A stretch of 64,000 nt of DNA. Source: Kribbella sindirgiensis (GTDB lineage: Bacteria; Actinomycetota; Actinomycetes; Propionibacteriales; Kribbellaceae). Position numbers and translations under genes: made by a program. The notes beneath the pieces were generated by a model, which made no database searches, had not been told where the DNA came from, and saw only the letters and a list, made by a program, of their open reading frames with translations. Where the stretch lies: positions 124,001 to 188,000 of the forward strand of contig NZ_SJKA01000002.1 of assembly GCF_004331435.1 (NCBI RefSeq). The letters run 5' to 3'. Positions 1 through 9,572 of this stretch are shown piece by piece (the first letter of the stretch is position 1; every line of letters begins with the position of its first letter).

Positions 1-1
1 C

Positions 2-958
2 CCGGTACGGCGCGGACTCCGCGATCTGCTCACCCGCGACCACAAGGCCGTGCACGCCGTCGACGACGTCCGGTTGACGCTGCGCCGGGGCCGGGTGACC
101 GCGCTGGTCGGCGAGTCCGGTTCGGGCAAGTCCACCGTCGCGCGGCTGCTGGCCCAGTTGTACGGGCGCACGTCCGGCGAGATCCGCCTGCACGGGGAAC
201 CGATCACCGTGCACGGCGGCCGGAAGTTCCGGGCGTACGCGCGCCGTGTGCAGATGATCTTCCAGGACCCGTTCGCCTCGCTGAACCCGACGCACACCGT
301 GCGGTACCACCTGACCCGGTCGCTGCGTATCCACGGCCGGGCCGGCGACCTGGAGGAGAACCTCCGCGATCTGCTGAACCAGGTCCAGCTCACTCCCCCG
401 GAACGCTATCTCGACAAGTTTCCGCACGAGCTTTCCGGCGGTCAGCGGCAGCGCGTGTCGATCGCCCGCGCCCTCGGCGCGGACCCCGAGGCGCTGCTCG
501 CCGACGAGCCGGTCTCGATGCTGGACGTGTCGATCCGCCTCGGCGTCCTGAACCTGCTGCGGGACCTGAAGGAACGGCTCAACCTCGCGATCCTCTACAT
601 CACCCACGACATCGCCTCGGCCCGGTACTTCGCCGACGAGACGCTGGTGATGTACGCCGGCCGGATGGTCGAGGGCGGCGACTCCGAGACCGTCACGCAG
701 CACCCCGCGCACCCGTACACCCGGCTGCTGATCGAGAGCGCGCCGGACCCCGATCGCCTCGGCGAGTTGAGCAAGCCCGAGGACCAGGCCGGCGGCGAAC
801 CGCCCAGCCTGATCGCGCCGCCGAGCGGCTGCCGGTTCAACCCGCGCTGCGTGCACGCGATGCCCAAGTGCTCGACCGATCTCCCGCCCCGCTTCGAGCT
901 CCCTACTGCGGGCCATTGGGCCGCCTGCTGGCTTTACGAGGAGGGGGCGGCGAAGTGA
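2..958 (+). CDS. Oligopeptide-type ABC transporter ATP-binding protein (DppF/OppF-like), 5' partial
   Basis: The reading frame is open to the window edge, so the true start lies upstream; probably only a few residues are missing. It is one of two ATPases energising an oligopeptide-type importer at the inner face of the membrane. Visible motifs are Walker [10 protein letters not shown], signature [15 protein letters not shown], Walker [12 protein letters not shown] and the switch histidine in ITHD. The C-terminal part has the Cys-containing oligopeptide/dipeptide transporter tail (CRFNPRC). The stop overlaps the next start as GTGA. Position at the head of an operon ending in a GH1 beta-glucosidase suggests that the cargo is a beta-glucoside or oligosaccharide rather than a peptide; that is inference. 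Confidence 0.93.
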   Translation, partial: PVRRGLRDLLTRDHKAVHAVDDVRLTLRRGRVTALVGESGSGKSTVARLLAQLYGRTSGEIRLHGEPITVHGGRKFRAYARRVQMIFQDPFASLNPTHTVRYHLTRSLRIHGRAGDLEENLRDLLNQVQLTPPERYLDKFPHELSGGQRQRVSIARALGADPEALLADEPVSMLDVSIRLGVLNLLRDLKERLNLAILYITHDIASARYFADETLVMYAGRMVEGGDSETVTQHPAHPYTRLLIESAPDPDRLGELSKPEDQAGGEPPSLIAPPSGCRFNPRCVHAMPKCSTDLPPRFELPTAGHWAACWLYEEGAAK

Positions 959-1935
959 AGTTTCTCCTGCAGCGGTTGGTGTTCTACGTCTTCACGGCGT
1001 GGGCGGCACTGACCATCAACTTCTTCATCCCGCGGATGATCCCGGGCGACCCGGTGACGTCGCTGATCAACAAGTTCCAGGGCCAGATGAGCACCGACGC
1101 GATCAACTCGCTGTACGTGCTGTTCGGCCTGGACAAGAACGCGTCGCTCTGGAGCCAGTACGTCGACTACTGGGGCCAGGTGTTCCGCGGTGACCTCGGG
1201 CTGTCGTTCACGTTCTTCCCGACGCCGGTCGCGGAGATCCTCCGGCAGAGCCTGCCGTGGACGATCGCGCTGGTCGGCATCACCACGTTCGCCAGCTTCA
1301 TGATCGGTACGTCGCTGGGCGTCCTGGCGGGCTGGCGGCGCGGGTCGGTGATGGACGGACTGTTGCCGGTGACAACGTTCCTGTCGTCGATCCCGTACTT
1401 CTGGCTCGGTCTGCTGGCGATCACGCTGCTCGCCGGACCGGACAGCTTCTTCCCGTCGTCCGGCGGTTACGAACCGGGGCTGGTGCCGTCGTGGAACGCC
1501 GAGTTCATCGGCAGCGCCGTCCAGCACAGCCTGCTGCCGGCGATCACGATCCTGATCTCGTCGGTGAGCGGCTGGATCCTGACCATGCGGAACATGATGG
1601 TGACGGTGGCCTCCGAGGACTACATCACCGTCGCGCACGCCAAGGGGCTGCCCGAGCGCCGGGTGATGGTCAGCTACGCGGCCCGGAACGCGCTGCTGCC
1701 GAACGTTTCCGGGTTCGCGCTGTCGCTCGGCTTCATCGTCGGCGGCACGCTCCTGGTGGAGATCGTCTTCTCCTACCCGGGCATCGGCTACAACCTGTTC
1801 CAGGCCGTCGGCGCGAAGGACTACCCACTGATGCAGGGCGTCTTCCTGGTCATCACCTTGTCGGTGCTCGTCGCCAACCTGCTGGCCGACGTCGCCTATC
1901 TGCTGCTCGATCCGCGCACCCGGAAGGAGGGCTGA
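955..1935 (+). CDS. ABC transporter permease, DppB/OppB type
   Basis: A 326-residue inner-membrane permease. The GTG at 955 is chosen because it overlaps the previous stop as GTGA and gives the family-typical N-terminus [13 protein letters not shown], a membrane helix, followed by the conserved PGDP motif. About six hydrophobic segments and the EAA loop region near residues 220-245 are visible. It should pair with the next permease to form the channel of an oligopeptide-type importer. A longer in-frame start at 868 would overlap the ATPase gene by 90 bases and is not needed. Confidence 0.93.
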   Translation: MKFLLQRLVFYVFTAWAALTINFFIPRMIPGDPVTSLINKFQGQMSTDAINSLYVLFGLDKNASLWSQYVDYWGQVFRGDLGLSFTFFPTPVAEILRQSLPWTIALVGITTFASFMIGTSLGVLAGWRRGSVMDGLLPVTTFLSSIPYFWLGLLAITLLAGPDSFFPSSGGYEPGLVPSWNAEFIGSAVQHSLLPAITILISSVSGWILTMRNMMVTVASEDYITVAHAKGLPERRVMVSYAARNALLPNVSGFALSLGFIVGGTLLVEIVFSYPGIGYNLFQAVGAKDYPLMQGVFLVITLSVLVANLLADVAYLLLDPRTRKEG

Positions 1936-1937
1936 CG

Positions 1938-2969
1938 ATGTCCGCACCAACCTCCACCATCACCGCGGTCACACCCGAAGGACCTGAGGTCGCGGCCGCA
2001 CCGGCGAAGCGCCGCCGGTTGCGGTTCGTCGCGAACCCGAAGGCCGCCACCGGCCTGGTCGTGCTCGCGTTCTTCTGCCTGATCGCGATCATCGGCCCGT
2101 GGATCGCGCCGTTCGACCCGTCCGCCCGCAGCAGCGACCTGATCCAGGCGCCGTCCGGCAAGCACTGGTTCGGTACGACGCACCTCGGCCAGGACATCTT
2201 CAGCCAGGTGCTCGTCGGGACCCGCGGCGTGATGTTCGTCGGCCTGCTGGCCGGTCTGGTCGCGACCGCGTTGTCGATCCTGATCGGCGTCAGCGCGGGC
2301 TTCCTCGGCGGCGCCGCGGACGACAGCCTGTCCGCGTTGTCCAACGTTTTCCTGGTGATTCCGGCGCTCCCGCTGATCATCATCGTCGCGTCGACGATCC
2401 CGTCCGCCGGTGATCTCATGGTCGCCTTGGTCATCGGGCTGACGTCGTGGGCCTGGGGCGCCCGGGTGCTGCGGGCGCAAACGCTTTCTTTGCGGCGGCG
2501 GGACTACGTCGAGGCCGCGCGGGCGACCGGTGAGAGCACCTGGCGGATCATCACGTTCGAGATCATGCCGAACCTGACCGCGATCATCGCGTCCGGTTTC
2601 GTCGGCACGGTGATCTTCGCGGTGATGTCCGAGATCACGCTGGCCTTCATCGGGATCTCGACGATCTCCGAGTGGAACTGGGGCACGATCCTGTTCTGGG
2701 CCCAATCGCAGCAGGCGCTGGCCCAGGGCGCGTGGTGGTGGTTCGTCCCGGCCGGGCTGGCGATCGCGATCCTCGGTACGGCGCTGTCGCTGATCAACTT
2801 CGGCATCGACGAGTTCGTCAGCCCGCGGTTGCGCAGCAGCGGTCACACGCGCATCAAGACCAAGGACGGGCACTCGGTGCGGATGCGGGTCGGCTTCACC
2901 CCCGTCCTGTCGTCGAAGCAGGCGCCGGTGACTCCCGTCGTACGCCGTGAGCAGGAGGAGGTCGCGTGA
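1938..2969 (+). CDS. ABC transporter permease, DppC/OppC type
   Basis: A 343-residue permease. The ATG at 1938 follows the upstream stop by two bases and is preceded by GGAGGG. It has a soluble N-terminal stretch of about 35 residues, a first membrane helix followed by the family motif APFDP, the HWFGTTHLGQD segment typical of DppC proteins, and five further membrane segments. The EAA loop (EAARATGES) sits near residues 195-205. The C-terminus carries an extra basic hydrophilic tail of about 40 residues, longer than usual. The stop overlaps the next start as GTGA. Confidence 0.93.
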   Translation: MSAPTSTITAVTPEGPEVAAAPAKRRRLRFVANPKAATGLVVLAFFCLIAIIGPWIAPFDPSARSSDLIQAPSGKHWFGTTHLGQDIFSQVLVGTRGVMFVGLLAGLVATALSILIGVSAGFLGGAADDSLSALSNVFLVIPALPLIIIVASTIPSAGDLMVALVIGLTSWAWGARVLRAQTLSLRRRDYVEAARATGESTWRIITFEIMPNLTAIIASGFVGTVIFAVMSEITLAFIGISTISEWNWGTILFWAQSQQALAQGAWWWFVPAGLAIAILGTALSLINFGIDEFVSPRLRSSGHTRIKTKDGHSVRMRVGFTPVLSSKQAPVTPVVRREQEEVA

Positions 2970-3964
2970 AGGCACCCGTGCTGGAGATCAAGAACTTCCA
3001 CGTCGACTACGGTCTCGGGGACGAAGCGGTGCAGGCGGTGCGGGACGTCACGCTGACGTTGCATCGCGGCGAGGTGCTCGGGCTGGCCGGCGAGAGCGGT
3101 AGCGGGAAGTCGACGCTGGCGTACGGCGTGACGCGGCTGCTGCCGCCGCCCGGCGTGATCAGCGGCGGGTCCGTGGTCTACCACCCCGCGTCGGGTGATC
3201 CGTACGACGTGATGGCGCTGACCGACGCGGAACTCCGGGCGTTCCGGTGGGCCGAGACGTCGATCGTGTTCCAGGGCGCGATGAACTCGCTGAACCCGGT
3301 GCACAAGGTCTCCACCCAGATGCTCGACGTGATCAAGGCGCACGAGCCGCAACTGTCACCGCAGGCCCGGATCGCCCGCGCTCAGGAAATGCTGAAACTA
3401 GTCGGGATTTCCGCGGACCGGATGGACGCGTACCCGCACCAACTGTCCGGCGGCATGCGGCAGCGGGTGATGATCGGGATGGCGCTCGTCCTCGAGCCGC
3501 AGGTCGTGATCATGGACGAGCCGACTACCGCGCTGGACGTGGTCATGCAGCGGCAGATCCTCGCGCAGCTGGTCGAGCTGCGCGAGCGGCTCGGGTTCTC
3601 GGTGCTGTTCATCACCCACGACCTGTCGCTGCTGGTCGAGTTCTCGGACCGGATCGCGATCATGTACGGCGGCCGCATCGTCGAGGAGGCCCGCTCGAAG
3701 GACCTCTACACCGACAGCCTGCACCCCTACAGCGAGGGCCTGCTCAAGTCCTTCCCGGCCCTGCGGGGAGAACGGCGCGAGCTGTCCGGGATCCCTGGTT
3801 CGCCGCCCGATCTTCGCGGCATGCCGACGGGATGTTCGTTCCACCCGAGATGCCCGCAGGCGTTCGACCGCTGCTCGACCGAGATCCCGGTGCTGGGGAT
3901 CCCGTCGGCCCGCAACGACCCCCACCGATCTGTCGCGTGCTGGCTCCCCGGCCGCACAGCCTAG
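2966..3964 (+). CDS. Oligopeptide-type ABC transporter ATP-binding protein (DppD/OppD-like)
   Basis: This is the second ATPase of the importer, 332 residues. Walker [10 protein letters not shown], signature LSGGMRQRVMIGMAL, Walker B VIMDEPTTALD and the ITHD switch are intact. The C-terminal oligopeptide/dipeptide tail has the paired cysteines of CSFHPRCPQAFDRC, which in this family can be linked to an iron-sulfur centre; that role here is not shown. The GTG start overlaps the permease stop. The gene order F-B-C-D with a glycosidase next to it is characteristic of sugar-dedicated members of this transporter family. Confidence 0.93.
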   Translation: MKAPVLEIKNFHVDYGLGDEAVQAVRDVTLTLHRGEVLGLAGESGSGKSTLAYGVTRLLPPPGVISGGSVVYHPASGDPYDVMALTDAELRAFRWAETSIVFQGAMNSLNPVHKVSTQMLDVIKAHEPQLSPQARIARAQEMLKLVGISADRMDAYPHQLSGGMRQRVMIGMALVLEPQVVIMDEPTTALDVVMQRQILAQLVELRERLGFSVLFITHDLSLLVEFSDRIAIMYGGRIVEEARSKDLYTDSLHPYSEGLLKSFPALRGERRELSGIPGSPPDLRGMPTGCSFHPRCPQAFDRCSTEIPVLGIPSARNDPHRSVACWLPGRTA

Positions 3965-3974
3965 AAAGGCGAAC

Positions 3975-5357
3975 ATGAGCACTCCTGAGGCCCTCATCGG
4001 GCGGCTCCCGGCCACCTTCCGCTGGGGCGTCGCGACGTCGGCGTACCAGATCGAGGGCGCGATCGCGGAGGACGGCCGGACGCCGTCGATCTGGGACACG
4101 TACTGCCGGGTGCCGGGAGCGATCGACAACGGCGACGTGGGCGACATCGCCTGCGACCACTACCACCGGATGCCGCAGGACGTCGCCCTGATCAAGGACC
4201 TCGGTCTGGACACGTACCGGTTCTCGGTGGCGTGGCCGCGGGTCCAGCCGCGCGGCAAGGGCCAGGTGAACCCGGCCGGGATCGGGTTCTACGACCGCCT
4301 CGTCGACGAGCTGCTTGCCCAGGGCATCGACCCGTGGGTGACGCTGTACCACTGGGACCTGCCGCAGGAGCTCGAGGACGCGGGCGGCTGGCCGGTGCGC
4401 GACACGGCGTACCGGTTCGCGGAGTACTCGATGCTGGTGTTCGACGCGTTGCAGGACCGGGTCGACACCTGGACGACGCTGAACGAACCGTGGTGCTCGG
4501 CGATGCTCGGCTACGCGTACGGCGCGCACGCCCCGGGGCGGCGCGAGTACCCGGCCGCGATCGCCGCCGTCCATCATCTGCTGCTCGGGCACGGGCTCGC
4601 GACGTCGCAGATGCGGGCGGCGGCACCGCGCAAGCTCGACATCGGCATCACGCTGAACGTCGCGACGTCGTACCCCGCGTCGGACGCCGCGCCCGACGTC
4701 GACGCAGCGCGGCGTGCGGACGGGATGGGCCGGCGGATCTACCTCGACCCACTCGTCCACGGGCACTACCCGGCCGACGTGGTCGCGGACCTCGCCCGCG
4801 AAGGCGTCGAGCTGCCGATCGAGGACGGCGACCTGGAGATCATCTCCGCTCCTATCGATGTGCTGGGCGTGAACTACTACTTCAGTCAGAAGTTCACCGG
4901 GTACGCCGAGGACGGCAGCACCGTCGACGCTCAGGGCCTTCCGGTCAGTCGCGACGTACCGCTGGGCAAGCCGCGCACCGCGATGGACTGGGAGATCGTC
5001 CCCGAAGGCTTTACCGATCTGTTGCTGAGCATCGCCCGTGACTACCCCGGCCTCCCGATGGTCATCACCGAGAACGGCTCCGCCTTCGACGACGTGGCCG
5101 ACGAGAACGGCTACGTCGACGACACCGACCGAACGGCGTACTTCACGTCCCACCTGAACGCAGTCGCCGACGCCATCGCCCAGGGCGCCGACATCCGCGG
5201 CTACCTCGCCTGGTCCCTGATGGACAACTTCGAATGGGCCTACGGCTACGTCAAACGCTTCGGCATCATCCGCGTCGACTACGACACCCAGAAACGCACC
5301 CCGAAGGCGAGTGCGCAGTACCTGAAGGAGCTCGCCGAGCGGCACCGGAGCCAGTAG
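3975..5357 (+). CDS. GH1 beta-glucosidase
   Basis: A 460-residue family 1 glycoside hydrolase without a signal peptide, so cytoplasmic. It cleaves terminal beta-linked glucose or related sugars by a retaining mechanism. The acid/base glutamate is E171 in TLNEPW and the nucleophile E366 in VITENG. The N-terminal FRWGVATSAYQIEGA signature is intact and the length is normal. The ATG at 3975 follows GAAAGG and lies 10 bases after the ABC ATPase stop, so it is the last gene of the importer operon. Together they import and hydrolyse beta-glucosides such as cello-oligosaccharides, although the substrate is not fixed by the sequence. Confidence 0.95.
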   Translation: MSTPEALIGRLPATFRWGVATSAYQIEGAIAEDGRTPSIWDTYCRVPGAIDNGDVGDIACDHYHRMPQDVALIKDLGLDTYRFSVAWPRVQPRGKGQVNPAGIGFYDRLVDELLAQGIDPWVTLYHWDLPQELEDAGGWPVRDTAYRFAEYSMLVFDALQDRVDTWTTLNEPWCSAMLGYAYGAHAPGRREYPAAIAAVHHLLLGHGLATSQMRAAAPRKLDIGITLNVATSYPASDAAPDVDAARRADGMGRRIYLDPLVHGHYPADVVADLAREGVELPIEDGDLEIISAPIDVLGVNYYFSQKFTGYAEDGSTVDAQGLPVSRDVPLGKPRTAMDWEIVPEGFTDLLLSIARDYPGLPMVITENGSAFDDVADENGYVDDTDRTAYFTSHLNAVADAIAQGADIRGYLAWSLMDNFEWAYGYVKRFGIIRVDYDTQKRTPKASAQYLKELAERHRSQ

Positions 5358-5379
5358 CCGGGCAAATGTGGAGAACTCG

Positions 5380-5397
5380 TGGAGATCGTGGTCTCCA
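5380..5397. other. Small inverted repeat after the beta-glucosidase operon
   Basis: TGGAGA at 5380-5385 pairs perfectly with TCTCCA at 5392-5397 around a 6-base loop, 22 bases after the beta-glucosidase stop. It has no T-run, so it is a weak terminator at best, or an operator for the following oxidoreductase. Confidence 0.3.
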
Positions 5398-5469
5398 TGA
5401 GCCCTCCAAGTTTCGGGGTGCCGGGCGGCGGAGAGTCGGACCCATCACTTGAGGATGGGGGCGGGGACG

Positions 5470-6606
5470 ATGTACGACGTGGTGGTGGTCGGGGCCCGGT
5501 GCGCCGGGGCTGCGACCGCGATGTTGCTGGCCGGGACCGGCCGCGACGTGGTGATGGTCGACAAGGCACGGCTGCCGAGCGACACGGTGTCGACTCACGG
5601 GCTGCTGCGCGGCGGCGTGGTGCAGCTGTCGCGCTGGGGCCTGCTCGACCGCGTGTTCGCGACCGGTGCGCCGGCGATCACGCAGGTGCTCTTCGACATC
5701 GAGGGGGACTCGAAGGTACGGCGGATCAAACAGCGGGCCGGCGTGGACAGCCTGGTCGCACCGCGCCGGTACGTGCTGGACGAACTCCTCGCGGACGCCG
5801 CCGTGGAGTCGGGCGCGGAACTCCGTACCGGGGTGACCGTGACCGGACTGCTGCGCTCGGACGACGGCCGGGTCGCCGGCGTGACCGGCCATGATGCGAA
5901 CGGCGGCCAGGTCGAACTGCCCGCCCGCCTCGTGATCGGTGCGGACGGTCGCCGGTCACGGATGGCCGGCCTCTTCGGCGCCGAGAAGCTCGAGCAGTTC
6001 ACCTCGCCGTGCGCCGTCTTCTACACGTACGTCTCGGGTCTCGCACCGGATACCTACGCGTTCCACATCGGGAAAGACACGTTCGCCGGCGTCTTCCCGA
6101 CCAACGACGCCGCCTGCGTCTGGCTGATCCGGCCCACCCCGCTGCTCGAACCGATCCGGACGGCGGGCTCCCACCGGTCGAAGGCCTTCGTCGAACAACT
6201 CGACCTACTCGTTCCCGAACTCGGCGAACGAGTGCGCGCCGGCCGCATCACCGAACGACTCCGCGGTACGGCGAACCTGCCGAACTACCGCCGTCGATCC
6301 CACGGTCCGGGGTGGGCCCTGGTCGGTGACGCCGGCTACCACCGGGACCCGATCACCGGGCACGGCATCACCGACGCCTTCCGGGACGCCGAACTACTGG
6401 CGACCGCCGTCGACCAGGACGACCTGCCGTCGTACGAGGAGACCCGGGACGTGATGGCTCGCGAGGTCTTCGACCTGACCCGCGCCCTGACCGCCTTCCC
6501 GGCACCGGAGCGCTTCGTCGAGCTGCAACTGCAGCTCAGCGAGGCGCTCGAACGCGAGGCCGACGCGCTCGCCTCGTTTCCAGAACTCACCGCACTTGCC
6601 GCTTGA
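5470..6606 (+). CDS. FAD-dependent oxidoreductase (aromatic-hydroxylase / geranylgeranyl-reductase-like)
   Basis: A 378-residue flavoprotein. The N-terminal Rossmann motif is VVVVGARCAGAATAM, with GARCAG replacing the usual GxGxxG, as seen in geranylgeranyl-reductase-like members. The second FAD motif is LVGDAGYHRDPITGHGIT around residues 285-300, and a DG motif (VIGADGRRSRMAGL) sits near 156-170. The ATG at 5470 is preferred because it starts right at the flavin fold after a G-rich ribosome binding site; in-frame starts at 5449 and 5455 would add only a few residues. It is followed after 13 bases by an OsmC gene, probably co-transcribed. The substrate is unknown. Confidence 0.85.
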   Translation: MYDVVVVGARCAGAATAMLLAGTGRDVVMVDKARLPSDTVSTHGLLRGGVVQLSRWGLLDRVFATGAPAITQVLFDIEGDSKVRRIKQRAGVDSLVAPRRYVLDELLADAAVESGAELRTGVTVTGLLRSDDGRVAGVTGHDANGGQVELPARLVIGADGRRSRMAGLFGAEKLEQFTSPCAVFYTYVSGLAPDTYAFHIGKDTFAGVFPTNDAACVWLIRPTPLLEPIRTAGSHRSKAFVEQLDLLVPELGERVRAGRITERLRGTANLPNYRRRSHGPGWALVGDAGYHRDPITGHGITDAFRDAELLATAVDQDDLPSYEETRDVMAREVFDLTRALTAFPAPERFVELQLQLSEALEREADALASFPELTALAA

Positions 6607-6619
6607 GAGGACCAGCACC

Positions 6620-7189
6620 ATGACCGCAACCACGACCGACCAGGGCCGCAACGGTGTCGACGTCGCCACGTTGTTCGCGACGCTCGACGCCGTCAAGGCG
6701 CAGCCGGAGATCGCCCGCTTCCAGTTCCGCGCCACCAACCGGTGGATCAGCGGCACCCACAACCGCGGCACGATCAACGGGTACTACGGAGCCGGCCAGG
6801 AGAACACGCGTCCTGCCGACTTCACCTTCGACGCCGACCACCCGCCGGTACTGGTCGGCGGCGACAACGGCCCGACCCCGGCCGAGCACCTGCTGCACGC
6901 CCTCGCCGCGTGCCTGACGGCAGGCCTGGCCAACATCGCGTCGGCGCGCGGCATCGACCTCGAGGAGGTCACGTCGACGGTCGAGGGCGACATCAACCTG
7001 CTCGGCATCCTCGGGCTCGACCCCGAGGTCCGCAACGGATACGAGGCGATCCGCGTCGTGTTCCACGTCAAGGGCGACGCCGAGGCGGAGAAGCTCCGCG
7101 CCCTCGTCGACCAGTCCCGCAACCGCTCGGCGGTGTACGACGTGATCACCCACGGCGTACCGGTATCGATCGACGTCGCGACCGCCTGA
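6620..7189 (+). CDS. OsmC family protein, single-cysteine variant
   Basis: A 189-residue OsmC/Ohr-fold protein. The family hallmark around the first reactive cysteine is clear (GPTPAEHLLHALAACLTAG, C98). Ohr/OsmC enzymes reduce organic hydroperoxides with two cysteines, but the position of the second cysteine, near residue 170, is serine in SRNRSAVYD. It may therefore not be a classical two-Cys peroxidase. The length includes an N-terminal extension of about 40 residues common in actinobacterial members. It is likely in an operon with the upstream flavoprotein, so a redox function is reasonable inference. Confidence 0.88.
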   Translation: MTATTTDQGRNGVDVATLFATLDAVKAQPEIARFQFRATNRWISGTHNRGTINGYYGAGQENTRPADFTFDADHPPVLVGGDNGPTPAEHLLHALAACLTAGLANIASARGIDLEEVTSTVEGDINLLGILGLDPEVRNGYEAIRVVFHVKGDAEAEKLRALVDQSRNRSAVYDVITHGVPVSIDVATA

Positions 7190-7203
7190 GAGGGCGTCTG
7201 AGC

Positions 7204-8736
7204 TCACCGCGGCGCGCGGAACACGTTTTCGGCGACCGGCTCCGTCGCGATCCCCGAGCCGGCCAGCAGATCGCGCACCCCCGAGGTCAGCCACACCGAC
7301 CCCGGGGGTGCGTCGTCGGCCAGGCCGATCGCGACCTGTACGCCGTACGCGTCGAGCTCGAGTTCGTCCTTGGGTACTTCGGCGATCGCGATACCGAGCC
7401 GATCGCCGTCCCGCAACTGCGCGAGCCCCGCGCGCACCGCAGTGGCCGGACCGTCGAACAGCACCACCGGCCGGCCGGCCGGACCGACGCGGCGACGGCC
7501 ACCCGCCGCGGACAAGCCGGCCACCACATCGTCCGACCGGTGGCCGGCCGGTGCGACGACCGCGGCGAGCGCCAGGGGACGCGCCGCCGGACCGGGAAGG
7601 TCGCGCAGGAACACCTCGATCGCGTCGAGGATCTGATCCGGGTTGCCGGAGACGAAGTGGTCGTTGCCCTCCAGCTGCTCGAACCGCGCGCCGGGGACGC
7701 GATCGGCGATGTACCGCGAACCGCCGATGTCGACGAGCGCGTCGCCGGACCGGTGCAGGACCAGCGTCGGAACCCGGACTGCGGGCAGCGCGTCGCGGAC
7801 GTCCACGAGCGAGTTCATGTCCATCAGCGCCCGCACGGTCGACGGTGTCGCGGACGCACGCATCCGCTGTGCCCACCAGCGCTGCATCGGCTCGTCCGCC
7901 GACGGGCAGCGCAGCAGCATGTCGGCTTCCCAGTCCCACTTGTTCACGAGGAGTTCGGTGTACGTCTCCCGCTCCTCCTGGGGTTGCGCCCACGGATAGT
8001 CCTCGGACCACACCCGCTTGGCATAGGTGCCGTACAGGACCAGTCCGGCCACCCGATCCGGGTGCGCGGCGGCGCACAGGACCGACATCGGGCCGCCCTC
8101 GGAGTACCCGACCAGCACCGCCCGGCGCGAACCGACCGCGTCCATCACCGCGAGGACGTCGTGCATCCGCGTCTCGACGTCGGGGATGCCGGACGGCCGG
8201 TCCGACATCCCGGTCCCGCGCTTGTCGAAACGGATCAGCCGCCCGAAGGACCCGAGCCGGTGCAGGAAGTGCGCGTGCCGGGGATCCGCCCAGTCGAGTT
8301 CGAGATGCGAGATGAAACCCGACACCAGCACGATGTCGAGATCGCCGCCGCCGGTCACCTGGTACGCGATGTGGAGCCCGTCGCTGACCGTGTACCTGAT
8401 CGGCTCGCTCGGCCGCAGACCCGGCTGCGTCTCGACCGGAGCGACGAACCGGTAGCCGCGGCCGTGCAGCGTGCGGATCATCCGCTGGCTGTGACCGTCG
8501 TCCCCCAGCGCCCGCCGAATCTGCTTGATCCGGCTGGTGACGGCCGTCTCGCTGACGAAGCGACCACCCCAGACGCTGTCCATCAGTTCCTCTTTCGGAA
8601 CCACCCGGTCACGGTGCGAGACGAGATACGCCAGCACGTCGAACGCCTGCGGCTCCAGCGGCACAGGCGACCCACCCCGCCGTACCTCGAACAACGCCGG
8701 GTCGAACTCGAGATCCCCACCAAACCCAAGCACCAC
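7204..8736 (-). CDS. Winged-helix / alpha-beta hydrolase / degenerate cyclase-domain fusion regulator
   Basis: A 510-residue three-part protein. Residues 1-105 form an OmpR-type winged helix (FDVLAYLVSHRDRVV, SRIKQIRRALGDDG, RTLHGRGYRFVAPVE). Residues about 112-385 are an alpha/beta hydrolase with nucleophile elbow VGYSEGGPM, an acidic residue in HRSGDALVD and a late histidine in GNDHFVSGN. Residues about 390-510 resemble the C-terminal half of class III adenylate cyclase domains found on actinobacterial hydrolase fusions (LFDGPATAVRAGL, SGVRDLLAGSGIA), but the metal-binding half is absent. The start is GTG with GGAGAG upstream. There is no receiver domain, so it may sense a ligand through the hydrolase fold. 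Confidence 0.85.
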   Translation of the reverse strand: MVLGFGGDLEFDPALFEVRRGGSPVPLEPQAFDVLAYLVSHRDRVVPKEELMDSVWGGRFVSETAVTSRIKQIRRALGDDGHSQRMIRTLHGRGYRFVAPVETQPGLRPSEPIRYTVSDGLHIAYQVTGGGDLDIVLVSGFISHLELDWADPRHAHFLHRLGSFGRLIRFDKRGTGMSDRPSGIPDVETRMHDVLAVMDAVGSRRAVLVGYSEGGPMSVLCAAAHPDRVAGLVLYGTYAKRVWSEDYPWAQPQEERETYTELLVNKWDWEADMLLRCPSADEPMQRWWAQRMRASATPSTVRALMDMNSLVDVRDALPAVRVPTLVLHRSGDALVDIGGSRYIADRVPGARFEQLEGNDHFVSGNPDQILDAIEVFLRDLPGPAARPLALAAVVAPAGHRSDDVVAGLSAAGGRRRVGPAGRPVVLFDGPATAVRAGLAQLRDGDRLGIAIAEVPKDELELDAYGVQVAIGLADDAPPGSVWLTSGVRDLLAGSGIATEPVAENVFRAPR

Positions 8737-8758
8737 TCTCCGAACTATGCCGGGTCAG

Positions 8759-9553
8759 CTACCCGAAGTCAGCCAGTCGCAGCTCGACTCCGAGGTCTTC
8801 GACGCGCTTGCGGGTGTCGTCGGAGAGCTCGGTGTCGGTGATGATCACGTCCAGCTCCTCCAGATCCGCCACCTGGAACTTAGAAGTGGTGCCGTACTTT
8901 GTGCTGTCCGCTAAGAGAACCGTGCTGGTCGCGGACGCCAGCGCGGCGCGTTTCAGCTCCACCTTGTCGAGGGTCGGCGCGCTCACCCCGCGGGAGATGC
9001 TCCACGCTCCCGTGCTGAGGAAGAACAGGTCCAGGTTGATCGCGGACAGCGTCGCCGCGGCGAGCCTGCCGCTGCTCGACGCACTCTCCTTGTCGACGGC
9101 CCCGCCGGTGTGGATCACCGCGACGTCCGGTACGTCGAACAGCGCGGTGACGGCATAGAAGTCGTTGGTGACGACGGTGAGATCGCGCCGCCCGACGAGG
9201 TGCGGGACCACCGACTCACACGTCGTACCGGCGTCGAGGTAGATCACCATGCCGTCGGTGACCAGCTCAGCGGCCGCGGCGGCGATCGAGCGTTTCCGCG
9301 GCAGCTCGAGAACCGCACGCTGCCGGCGTTCCTGGGGCGGCACCTGGCCGGCCGTCCCGGCGAGCCGGACGCCGCCCTGCACGGACACGACCTGGCCGGA
9401 CGCCTCCAGCGCCGCGATATCCCGCCGGACCGTCATGTGCGAGACCCCGAGGTGATCGGTCAGCGCCCGCGTGCTCAGTACGCCGTCGCGGCGCAGCAAC
9501 TGGAGCACCCGCTGGTGCCGCTGCTCCGGAATCAAAGGCCCCGTGCTCTCCAT
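8759..9553 (-). CDS. DeoR/GlpR-family transcriptional repressor
   Basis: A 264-residue DeoR-type regulator. Residues 8-62 are the winged helix-turn-helix (QRHQRVLQLLRRDG, HLGVSHMTVRRDIAALE). The C-terminal sugar-phosphate sensor domain shows the family motifs YLDAGTTCESVV and VLLADSTKYG. It is divergent from the KDPG-type aldolase gene, and the 69-base gap has two inverted repeats likely to be its operators. It probably responds to a sugar-acid phosphate and represses the aldolase/MFS/kinase genes. Confidence 0.92.
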   Translation of the reverse strand: MESTGPLIPEQRHQRVLQLLRRDGVLSTRALTDHLGVSHMTVRRDIAALEASGQVVSVQGGVRLAGTAGQVPPQERRQRAVLELPRKRSIAAAAAELVTDGMVIYLDAGTTCESVVPHLVGRRDLTVVTNDFYAVTALFDVPDVAVIHTGGAVDKESASSSGRLAAATLSAINLDLFFLSTGAWSISRGVSAPTLDKVELKRAALASATSTVLLADSTKYGTTSKFQVADLEELDVIITDTELSDDTRKRVEDLGVELRLADFG

Positions 9554-9572
9554 GATCAGAACTTAACAGATC

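Noticed and set aside
934-1950. Long open frame on the minus strand opposite the DppB permease
   Set aside because: It is a shadow of a GC-rich gene: Arg/Gln/Asp-rich with no domain pattern, while the plus frame is a clear permease. The same holds for other long opposite-strand frames, for example 3744-5345, 6587-8077 and 10360-11802.
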